Of a stretch of 17,309 nucleotides of DNA, positions 6,534-14,700 are shown in pieces. A program made the translations under genes and the position numbers. The stretch is from contig CAAGAB010000175.1 of assembly GCA_900767685.1 (NCBI GenBank), positions 1 through 17,309 of the forward strand. Reading direction: 5' to 3'. Every line of letters begins with the position of its first letter. Positions within the stretch are counted from its first letter, which is position 1. The stretch comes from an uncultured Coprococcus sp. (GTDB taxonomy: Bacteria; Bacillota_A; Clostridia; Lachnospirales; Lachnospiraceae). The notes under the pieces were generated by a model. It was not told where the DNA came from and made no database searches. It saw only the letters and a program-made list of their open reading frames with translations.

Positions 6534-9038
6534 TTGGATACAAACTCAGAAAACAATCTGGATACACGGGGAGTCCCGATCATTGGCCTTACATCGGAGG
6601 AAGTAAGGGAACGGATCGACAAGGGACTTACCAATCACACGGATATAAGTACGCAGAAGACAGTGGGGCAGATCGTCAAGTCCAACCTGCTCACATACTT
6701 CAATCTTATATTCCTCATACTTACGGTGCTGCTATGTATCGTTGGATCATTCAGGAATCTGACTTTCCTGCCTGTCATCATAGGCAACACGGTTATAGGA
6801 ATATTTCAGGAGCTGCGTGCCAAAAAGACTCTTGACAAGATGAGCATGTTAAATGCGCCGCATTCGATAGTTGTGAGAGACGGAGAACAGCAGCAGATAC
6901 AATCAGAGGAACTGGTTAAGGATGATATCATCATTCTGTCGGCTGGCAATCAGATATGTGCTGATGCTACGGTGCTCAGCGGCAGTATATCGGTAAATGA
7001 AGCCCTGCTCACCGGTGAGTCGGATGAGATCAAGAAGAAATCAGGTGATCGACTCATGTCCGGAAGCTTTGTGGTGTCCGGGCAGTGCTATGCCAAGCTT
7101 GACAAGGTGGGCAATGAGTCATACATATCACAGCTCACAGCCCAGGCGAAGGCCATGGGTGACGGCGAACAGTCAGAGATGATCAGGTACATCAACAAAC
7201 TTGTAAAATGGGTTGGAATCATCATCATACCAGTGGGAATCATATTGTTTTGCCAGGCGTATATCATGAATGGAGAGACATTCAAGAAGAGTGTTGTATC
7301 GATGGTTGCGGCGGTTCTCGGAATGATTCCTGAAGGACTTTATCTGCTCACAACTGTTGCGCTTGCGCTCAGCACAATAAGACTTGCGAAGAAACAAGTG
7401 TTACTGCATGACATGAAGAGTATAGAGACACTCGCGAGAGTCGATGTACTCTGTGTGGATAAGACCGGAACCATCACTGAGCCGGGTATGCAGGTTACAG
7501 AGTTGGTGATAAGCGGCAGATGCGGTGATGCCGAGATGGACAAGAGAGCATTTGCGCACTTGCTGGCGGATTACTCGGCGGTCATTGAGGACAACAATGC
7601 CACAATGGAGGCGATTAGATCCTATGTGGCTAAGAATGAGATAGAGAAGGGCAGCAGGACACTGCTCAAGACACAACCTTTCACATCAGCGAACAAATAC
7701 AGCAAGGTGTCATTTGTCGAGGGAGACTATATGCTTGGTGCTCCGGAGTTTATAATGAAGGATAGGTATGAGGAGATATCCGAAGAGATAGAGGAGTACC
7801 AGAGCAAGGGATACAGAGTTCTTCTTATGGCGGAGTCAGGAGTTTCATATATACAGAACAACGACGACAAAGATGCGGATGATAGTAAGAATATTAATGG
7901 AGAGAATTCTATTGGTTCGATAAGACCATTAGGAGGCATATCTCCTATTGGTTATATAGTGCTTTCAAACCCAATAAGGGAAAATGCCGAGAGTACGTTT
8001 ACATATTTCAAAGAGCAGGGCGTTGCCATAAAAGTCATATCCGGAGATAACCCTGCCACAGTATCAGAGGTGGCAAAGCGAGCAGGCATAGACGGAGCGG
8101 AGAACTATGTGGATGCTTCCACTTTGGCGTCTGAGAAGGATATAACTGAGGCTGTGGATAAATATACAGTATTTGGAAGAGTTACGCCTAAACAGAAGCA
8201 GCTCATAGTCAGGGCGCTCCAGAAACAGAAACACACGGTTGCCATGACTGGTGATGGTGTAAATGATATACTCGCAATGAAGGACGCGGATTGCAGTATA
8301 GCCATGGCATCCGGAAGTGAAGCGGCTGCGCAGGCGGCACAGACGGTGCTTCTGGATTCGGATTTCGGACGTATGCCATATGTGGTGTTTGAGGGAAGAC
8401 AGGTGGTTAACAATATACAGAGATCAGCAAGCCTCTTCCTTGTTAAGAATATATTCTCGCTGCTGATGGCCATATTCTCAGCGATATTTGCGATCACATA
8501 TCCGCTGGAGCCATCACAGATATCGCTCATAAGCATGTTCACCATAGGATTGCCGGGATTCCTGCTGGCACTTGAGCCGAACAGGAATCGTATAGAGGGA
8601 AACTTTATGGTAAATGTCATGTTAAAAGCATTGCCTGCGGGACTCACGGATGTGTTGTCGGTCGGAGCACTTGTAATCTGCGGACAGGTATTCAATCTCC
8701 CGAGTGAGGACATAGCCACAGCCGGCACAATGCTTCTTGCGGTTGTCGGATTCATGATAATAATCAAGATCAGTCATCCGTTCAACAAGATGAAGTATGG
8801 TGTACTTCTTATCAACATAGTCGGACTGCTGTTCTGTGGCCTTTTCCTCGGCAGGCTGTTTGCCATAGAGTCGATATCCAACATATGTTTCCTGCTCATG
8901 GTTGTATTTGCATTTGCTGCGGAATCTATGTTCAGATATTTGACACTGTTTGTTGAAAAGCTCAGCAGTTTCTTTGGAGATGAGAAAAACAGGAAAAAAA
9001 TAAAAAGAAAAATCCGTAAATATAATATTTTTAAATAA
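6534..9038 (+). CDS. P-type cation-transporting ATPase (PEGL-type, CtpE-like)
   Basis: From TTG 6534 the protein has 834 residues and the full set of P-type ATPase motifs: TGES (160-163), membrane motif PEGL (266-269), phosphorylation site DKTGT with Asp309, LGAPEF in the nucleotide-binding domain (about 401), GDNP (504) and TGDGVND (572-578). No N-terminal Cys-based metal-binding domain is present, and PEGL in helix 4 instead of CPC excludes heavy-metal types. This points to the Ca2+/Mg2+/monovalent group, closest by recall to CtpE-like pumps; LGAPEF replaces the KGAPE of SERCA-type pumps. An acidic, Asn-rich loop with a small palindrome in its DNA lies at residues 444-473, before GDNP. The C-terminus is very basic. 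The transported ion is not determined. Confidence 0.9.
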   Translation: MDTNSENNLDTRGVPIIGLTSEEVRERIDKGLTNHTDISTQKTVGQIVKSNLLTYFNLIFLILTVLLCIVGSFRNLTFLPVIIGNTVIGIFQELRAKKTLDKMSMLNAPHSIVVRDGEQQQIQSEELVKDDIIILSAGNQICADATVLSGSISVNEALLTGESDEIKKKSGDRLMSGSFVVSGQCYAKLDKVGNESYISQLTAQAKAMGDGEQSEMIRYINKLVKWVGIIIIPVGIILFCQAYIMNGETFKKSVVSMVAAVLGMIPEGLYLLTTVALALSTIRLAKKQVLLHDMKSIETLARVDVLCVDKTGTITEPGMQVTELVISGRCGDAEMDKRAFAHLLADYSAVIEDNNATMEAIRSYVAKNEIEKGSRTLLKTQPFTSANKYSKVSFVEGDYMLGAPEFIMKDRYEEISEEIEEYQSKGYRVLLMAESGVSYIQNNDDKDADDSKNINGENSIGSIRPLGGISPIGYIVLSNPIRENAESTFTYFKEQGVAIKVISGDNPATVSEVAKRAGIDGAENYVDASTLASEKDITEAVDKYTVFGRVTPKQKQLIVRALQKQKHTVAMTGDGVNDILAMKDADCSIAMASGSEAAAQAAQTVLLDSDFGRMPYVVFEGRQVVNNIQRSASLFLVKNIFSLLMAIFSAIFAITYPLEPSQISLISMFTIGLPGFLLALEPNRNRIEGNFMVNVMLKALPAGLTDVLSVGALVICGQVFNLPSEDIATAGTMLLAVVGFMIIIKISHPFNKMKYGVLLINIVGLLFCGLFLGRLFAIESISNICFLLMVVFAFAAESMFRYLTLFVEKLSSFFGDEKNRKKIKRKIRKYNIFK

Positions 9039-9042
9039 AAAA

Positions 9043-9064
9043 GGGGACAGGTACCTCCGTCCCC
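9043..9064. repeat. GC-rich 22-bp repeat, copy 1 (REP-like)
   Basis: The unit begins GGGGAC, contains AGGTACCTCC and ends GTCCCC, so its ends are mutually complementary. It is preceded by a run of six A that overlaps the ATPase stop codon. An identical copy starts 36 bases later. I recall similar GGGGAC/GTCCCC units as dispersed repeats in Clostridia, but could not search. Confidence 0.8.
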
Positions 9065-9078
9065 CAAAAGGAAAAAAA

Positions 9079-9100
9079 GGGGACAGGTACCTCCGTCCCC
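9079..9100. repeat. GC-rich 22-bp repeat, copy 2 (REP-like)
   Basis: This copy is identical over all 22 bases to the one at 9043-9064, is in the same orientation and is preceded by seven A. It ends 23 bases before the TetR start codon. On the minus strand each unit is a GC-rich stem followed by a T run, so it could act as a terminator for antisense transcripts. Confidence 0.8.
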
Positions 9101-9123
9101 AGGAAAAGATTGTGAGGTGTAAG

Positions 9124-9684
9124 ATGGCGAATACAACGAAGAAGGCGCTTGAAGTTTCGCTTAAGAAACTGCTCAAGGAGAAGCCGTTTGACAAGATAAC
9201 GATAGCGGATCTCACCGGAGACTGCGGGATAAGCAGAATGACATTCTATTATCATTTTCAGGATATATATGAGCTTGCCGAGTGGGTGTGTATAGAGGAT
9301 GGAAAGCAGGCGCTGAAGGATAAGAAGACCTACGATACCTGGCAGGAGGGCATGATACAGGTGTTTGAGGCTGTGCTGGAGAACAAGCCATTTATCGCAA
9401 ATATATACAGGTCGGTGGATAAGGCTAAGATAGAAAACTATCTGTATAAGCTGTCGTATCAGCTCATAGCGGATGTAGTAGAAGAGAAATGCGAAGGGGA
9501 TAACCTCTCGGAGGCTGATAAGCAGTTCATAGCAGACTTTTACAAGTATGGATTTGTGGGGATTATGCTTGACTGGGTAGATAAGGGGATGAAAGACGAT
9601 TATCATAAAATAGTGGAGCAGCTTAGCACCACGCTTCGTGGAAATATAGCAAATTCCATTCATAACTTTGAAATCGAGATGTAA
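9124..9684 (+). CDS. TetR family regulator, DhaS-like
   Basis: The 186-residue protein starts with a TetR helix-turn-helix (about residues 5-50) containing FDKITIADLTGDCGISRMTF and then YYHFQDIYELAEW. The C-terminal ligand domain has LENKPFIANIYRS and ends with YKYGFVGIMLDWVDKGM, as in the TetR_C_8 group that includes the DhaS activator of dihydroxyacetone kinase operons. No dha genes are near, so the inducer is unknown. An in-frame GTG at 9112 exists, but GAGGTG at 9114-9119 fits ATG 9124. The gene lies 85 bases after the ATPase and 61 before the GGDEF gene, in the same direction. It may control either of them or itself, though no clear palindrome besides the repeat is seen upstream. Confidence 0.88.
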   Translation: MANTTKKALEVSLKKLLKEKPFDKITIADLTGDCGISRMTFYYHFQDIYELAEWVCIEDGKQALKDKKTYDTWQEGMIQVFEAVLENKPFIANIYRSVDKAKIENYLYKLSYQLIADVVEEKCEGDNLSEADKQFIADFYKYGFVGIMLDWVDKGMKDDYHKIVEQLSTTLRGNIANSIHNFEIEM

Positions 9685-9745
9685 AAGCAGAGGACGGATC
9701 AGGATAAAGAAATCTATTACTGCGGGATACGCGGGGAGAGCGCTT

Positions 9746-11596
9746 ATGAATCGAACATCAGATATGAAAAAGAGATTGCCGGGGATAATACTGATAACAG
9801 GGGGGATTGTGCTGGTTGCTATGGTCATCCAGGCGGTCATACTGAGCTTTATCGATAACAGGAGTTTTGACAGGACCTCGCAGGTGCTGCTGGATCAGGT
9901 CAGCAATGTAATCGAGAAGAATAAGGCAAGTGAGGAAGATCTGATAGACTCCCTCAAGGAAGATTATATGGTCAGGGCTAAGGCTGTGGCGTATATAGTT
10001 GATGCAAAGCCTGAGGTTGCAAATAATGTGGATGAGCTCCGCAAGATTGCTGCACTTATATCTGTTGATGAGGTGCATTTGTTTGATACGGATGGAGTGA
10101 TATATGCCGGTACCAATCCCGAATATTTTGGATATAGCTTTGATTCCGGGGAGCAGATGGCGTATTTCAAGCCGATGCTTGATGACAAGAATCTCACCAT
10201 GTGTCAGGATGTCACTCCGAACACATCAAATGGTAAGAAGATGATGTATGCAATAACATGGAACGACGATGGAACCAAGATGATACAGGTTGGAATCGAG
10301 CCGAGAAGACTTCTGAATGAAGTAAAACAGAATGAGATATCCACGGTGGTTGCCAATATGCCTATGTATGATGGACTGAGTGTTGTAGTGGCAGATGGAG
10401 AATCGGGAGAAATATATGGATGTTCATATGAACCGGTAGTAGGGCTTACTCTTGATGAGATCGGCATTTCGGTGACTGATGATATGCTGCCGGACGGTGA
10501 GGACAGTTTTACAGGCATAAGAAGGATTAATGGATTTAGAAACAGATGTGTATTCCGAAGATCCGGAGAGTATGTGATCGGGGTCATATATAGAATGGAT
10601 GTGAATAGCCGGAGTAATATGGCAATCATGGTTATCATGGCACTGTATCTGTGTTTTGCCGCCGGCCTGGTGGTAAACATGGTGATGAAGGTGATCCGTG
10701 CGAACCGGGAGAGAAATGAACAGCTGTCAATATTGACATCCATGTCGGGGATGTATTACAGCATGCATATGCTTGATCTTCAACATGATACATTTGCACT
10801 CTATACCGCAGGAGACCTGATATTGAGGGCTGGTGAGCGGGCAGCAGGGGCGAAGGAACTTATGAGGAAGATCGTTCATAAGGTGGTTGTGGATGAACAT
10901 CAGGCAAGTGCCCAGAAATTCATGGATCTTGATAGTCTTGGGGACAGGCTGATCAAGAAAAAGATTGTATCAGGTGAGTTCATGGTGAAGGATCTTGGAT
11001 GGTTCAGACTGTCATTTATATCGATAGATGTTGACGAGGACGGACGTCCTTTAAAAGTCATATTTACCACCAGAAACATAGATGAAGATAAGAAACGGGA
11101 GCAGAAGCTGATAAGAAGGTCTTATACAGATGAGCTCACAAAATGTTATAACAGGAGTGCATATATAGATGATGTCAGGGAGCTGCCGGGAGATTCTGTA
11201 TATGTGTATGTGTCCATGGATGTAAATGGGCTTAAGCCAGTGAATGATACCCTGGGACATGCGGCTGGAGATGAACTGCTTCAGGGTGCTGCCGAGTGTA
11301 TGGAGCAGTGTTTTGGAAACTATGGTAAGGTGTACAGGATGGGCGGTGATGAATTTGCAGCCATCATCTTTGTAAATACCAGAAGGCTGAAGAGAGTGCA
11401 GCAGGAGTTTGATGACGTTGTGCGTGGATGGTCTGGACAGCTGGTGAAATCCGTATCGATATCATGTGGCTATGTGTCAAGTGATGAGAAGGACTGGGAG
11501 TCATTTGACGAGATGGTCAAGGCTGCAGATGAGAGAATGTACGAGAACAAGGCGGCATATTACAGGCAGAAGGGTGCCGACAGAAGGTATCGCTAG
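9746..11596 (+). CDS. Membrane-bound GGDEF protein, probable diguanylate cyclase
   Basis: The 616-residue protein begins with a membrane helix (about residues 10-32) and an extracellular sensor of about 258 residues, probably Cache-like (VDEVHLFDTDGVIYAGTNP). A second helix (291-317) and a PAS-like linker follow, then a GGDEF domain (about 455-610). The domain keeps DELTKCYNRSAY, DVNGLKPVNDTLGH and an intact GGDEF active site (533-537), so c-di-GMP synthesis is expected. The RxxD inhibitory site normally just before the active site is absent (GNYG stands there). The frame is open from TTG 9668 within tetR, but GGGGAGAG at 9733-9740 favours ATG 9746. Sixty-one bases separate it from tetR, so co-transcription is likely. 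Confidence 0.88.
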   Translation: MNRTSDMKKRLPGIILITGGIVLVAMVIQAVILSFIDNRSFDRTSQVLLDQVSNVIEKNKASEEDLIDSLKEDYMVRAKAVAYIVDAKPEVANNVDELRKIAALISVDEVHLFDTDGVIYAGTNPEYFGYSFDSGEQMAYFKPMLDDKNLTMCQDVTPNTSNGKKMMYAITWNDDGTKMIQVGIEPRRLLNEVKQNEISTVVANMPMYDGLSVVVADGESGEIYGCSYEPVVGLTLDEIGISVTDDMLPDGEDSFTGIRRINGFRNRCVFRRSGEYVIGVIYRMDVNSRSNMAIMVIMALYLCFAAGLVVNMVMKVIRANRERNEQLSILTSMSGMYYSMHMLDLQHDTFALYTAGDLILRAGERAAGAKELMRKIVHKVVVDEHQASAQKFMDLDSLGDRLIKKKIVSGEFMVKDLGWFRLSFISIDVDEDGRPLKVIFTTRNIDEDKKREQKLIRRSYTDELTKCYNRSAYIDDVRELPGDSVYVYVSMDVNGLKPVNDTLGHAAGDELLQGAAECMEQCFGNYGKVYRMGGDEFAAIIFVNTRRLKRVQQEFDDVVRGWSGQLVKSVSISCGYVSSDEKDWESFDEMVKAADERMYENKAAYYRQKGADRRYR

Positions 11597-11599
11597 AGC

Positions 11600-11625
11600 A
11601 AAGAGCAGTAAGGATCTGTGCTTTT
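11600..11625 (+). terminator. Weak hairpin after the GGDEF gene, possible terminator
   Basis: AAAGAGCAG (11600-11608) and CTGTGCTTT (11616-11624) pair with one mismatch and one G-U pair over a 7-base loop. Only four T residues follow, so termination would be inefficient. Confidence 0.3.
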
Positions 11626-11655
11626 GGCAGCGGGGGTGGTTTAGCTGAAAAAAAC

Positions 11656-11685
11656 TTGATGGAATATATTGCTATATGCTATAAT
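11656..11685 (+). promoter_or_regulatory. Promoter of the secreted-protein/TetR operon
   Basis: TTGATG (11656-11661) and a perfect TATAAT (11680-11685) are separated by 18 bases. The predicted start, near 11692, falls inside a TetR-type palindrome, and about 55 bases remain to the ATG at 11747. Confidence 0.72.
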
Positions 11686-11686
11686 A

Positions 11687-11704
11687 TAAACGAACGTTCG
11701 GTTA
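11687..11704. promoter_or_regulatory. TetR-type operator at the transcription start
   Basis: The site reads TAAACGAACGTTCGGTTA. The central CGAACGTTCG is a perfect 10-bp palindrome and the TAA/TTA flanks also pair, leaving one mismatched pair. It follows the -10 box directly, where a bound repressor would block transcription. The form resembles many TetR-family operators. The TetR encoded at the end of the same unit (15421-15999) is the likely ligand, by inference. Confidence 0.68.
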
Positions 11705-11746
11705 ATAAATATTTTGTATCAAAATCATTCAAAAGGGGGATGGTCT

Positions 11747-14700
11747 ATGAGAAAGGAAAGAATAAAGAGGCGGATCGTCAGCATGTTTCTGGTTGTGTGT
11801 ATGGCGGTTGGAACGATTTCTGTGGCGCCAAAGGAGGCCAAGGCTGTAGATGTGCTGTCGATGTTTGATGTCGCCGGAACAATGGTCAGAGCAGGCAAGA
11901 GTGCCATGGAGCAGGCAAAGAAGGAAAATTGGTCATTTAAGGATGCGATAGGCGGTACATTCAAGTGTATAGGAAAGGAACTGCTGGGAATAAATGAAAA
12001 TGAGTCGCCAGGAAGCACGGTCATAATGAATGATGTGGATCTGAGCGGCGTGGAATCACAGCTGTACAAGATTCAGCAGAGATTGGATGATCAGAATATG
12101 ACGCTGACTGCATTAAATGCTACAATGGTTTCTAATATTAGCAAGACTGGGGATGCGCTGAAAGATATTAAAGAGACCTTGGATAACAACACAGAAATAT
12201 TGAAGTATAACACATATCTTGTGAATTTCTGTGATATGTATGATGCGTTCAGGATAGATATCAAGACATGTGAAACATACTTAGATTCGTTGAAGGCAGA
12301 GAGCGATATAGAGGTGGTCAAAAACACATATGATAAATTGTTTAATCTGGGGGCAGCAGATGAGACAAATGGATTGATCTATCGTATTCAGAGAATGGGC
12401 GGATATCTCCGCGGAGATTTGAGCGGTGTGAGCTGCCCGGGTTCTGTCACAGATATTTTGTGCAGATACTATAAAGCTGCGGGATATTCTGATGCAGAGA
12501 CGGCAGCTGCGGTTAAAGATTTTGTGGCGCAGGCTTACTACACATATAATCTGGCAAATTACTATTATATGTCCATAACTCTGTTTCAGAGTACATATAT
12601 GTCACAAAATAATCTTACTCGCTATGACACAGACTTCGGCTCAAAGCTCGGTATGAACCAGATTGAGGCAATATTTGCATCGATGACTGAAGAGAGCATG
12701 AAGACCACAACCCATGTTTTTTATGATCTCAACAAGCATTTCTCATCTATAGAGGGACTTGAAGTCAGTTATAAAGGACCTGCAGGGTATCTGATGCGAA
12801 ATATGAAAGACAGCACAATGACTGTGGAGCCGGGAGCGGTCATAACTCTTCCAGATTCTAATAGTCTGCTGGCAGCATACTTTGGAAGTGGTTATGTCAA
12901 AATGTTTGGCGGAGTATGCGAATACAGTTATGAGTCTTCAGACAGCGGAGTTGCGATAAATGGCGACAGAATTGTTTTTGGCACAGACTTTGAGGAAGGT
13001 ACAGATGCCAAAGTGGATATTTATTGTACCATTGGCGATCAGAAGATACTTCTTCATACATATACGTTTACGAGCAAGGCAGGAAAGTTAGCCGGTGGTT
13101 ATGGAACATCGGAATATCCATATGTGATCAAGACTGAGGAGCAGTTCAATTCATTTGCAGGCGGTTATTACAATGACGCATATATATCACTTGCAGCTGA
13201 TCTGGATTACAAAGATTACTATTTCTCGAGTGTGACCGGAAAATTCAGTGGTACATTTTATGGAAATGGACATAGCATATCAAATGTTGATTTTCGTTTA
13301 AATAACACAAGCAAGTTTGGCATTTTCAACTGTATATCGGGTGGAACGGTGCAGGATCTGACGGTGGACAAAACTACCATGTACTTGGAAGATGCAGATG
13401 GATACTATTATGTTGGTGTTATTGCCGGAATGGTTGAGAATAAGGGAAAGATAGAGAGATGTGAGGTTATTGACAGTTATGCGTATGGAATTATGTCAGG
13501 CGGAAGAGTATATCTTGGAGGAATCACAGGCTGGCTAAGCAACAGTGAGCTGAATGGCTGTACTCTGCGCAATGTGTGGACAATTGTCAGAGAGAGCACG
13601 AATAAGAAGCAGGACGTAAAAGGTTGCGTAGGAAATATAGCAGGTTACGTTACAGAAAGTAAAATTCTATACTGTGGAAGAGAGGATGGAAACGTTCAAT
13701 CTGAAAGTACGGATAGTGAAAGCTATACAGGTGGTATGGTTGGTCAAGGCTATAATAGTTTAATGGAGAACTGCTGGAGTTTTATGGCGACAAATGCATG
13801 GACTGATCAATTTAAACATTCAGCGGATAATCATGGTTCATTTGCAGGTCTATGTAATGAATTGAAGATTAGAAAATGTTATATATATAATGGAGTCGGT
13901 GCAAAGAAGTCAAATGTTGATTGTATGATTCTGGGTACAACAGTCCAGGGGCGAGAGTGTGATGTATCATATGTGGACGATTTTACACTCAGCAAACTTG
14001 GTTATGAATATGTCGGAATGCTGACAAATGCTGATATCACAGGCCATCCAATCAGACTTAATCCAGTTAAGGTGGATATAAAAACTGACAATGCAAAGAC
14101 AACATTTTACTATGGTCAGGATCTCGCATTGAACGGAGTAAGCGTAAGGCTTATAAGAAGCAGTGGATTTAATTCGAGACTAATTCCTTATGATGTGACC
14201 ACAGATTACAGTTCGACTCAGCCGGGCAGGCATGTGGTTACAATATCTTCTGGAAATGTAAAGGCTGATTATGATGTCTTGGTGGCAAATAAACCACACA
14301 CATATGTGGCGACAAAGAAAGCTGCGACATGTACAGAGGATGGTTATGTGGGATACAAATGTCAGGATGAGGGATGTGATTCACACATTGCAGATGATGT
14401 ACTCAAGGCAACCGGACATTCGACGACCAAGGAGAAAGCTAAAGAAAAGACCTGCAAGACACCGGGAAATATAGAGTACTGGTTCTGTAGTAATTGCAAA
14501 AAATGTTTCTTGGATGAGAGTGGTGAACAGGAAATAAGTATTGATGATACCATTATTCCGGCAGCGCACACTATAAAGGCTGTGAAAGCAGTATCTGCTA
14601 CCTGCGCCAAGGCGGGAAATAAGGCGTACTGGTACTGTGGGGTATGCCACAAATATTTCACAGATGCAAAGTGTACATCTGAAACTACACTTGATAAGCT

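Noticed and set aside
8105..8767. 220-codon minus-strand frame opposite the ATPase
   Set aside because: Shadow of the ATPase phosphorylation domain, which is unambiguous on the plus strand; no ribosome site or family motif.
9043..9100. Possible minimal CRISPR array
   Set aside because: Only two 22-base units with a 14-base purine-rich gap, self-complementary ends and no cas genes; a REP-like repeat fits better.
9031..9840. 269-codon minus-strand frame opposite tetR and the repeats
   Set aside because: It lies opposite a clear TetR gene, runs through both repeats, has no ribosome site and gives a composition unlike a real protein.
11714..11746. Upstream TTG start for the secreted protein
   Set aside because: The AGGGGG site sits after it and fits ATG 11747, which gives a normal signal peptide.
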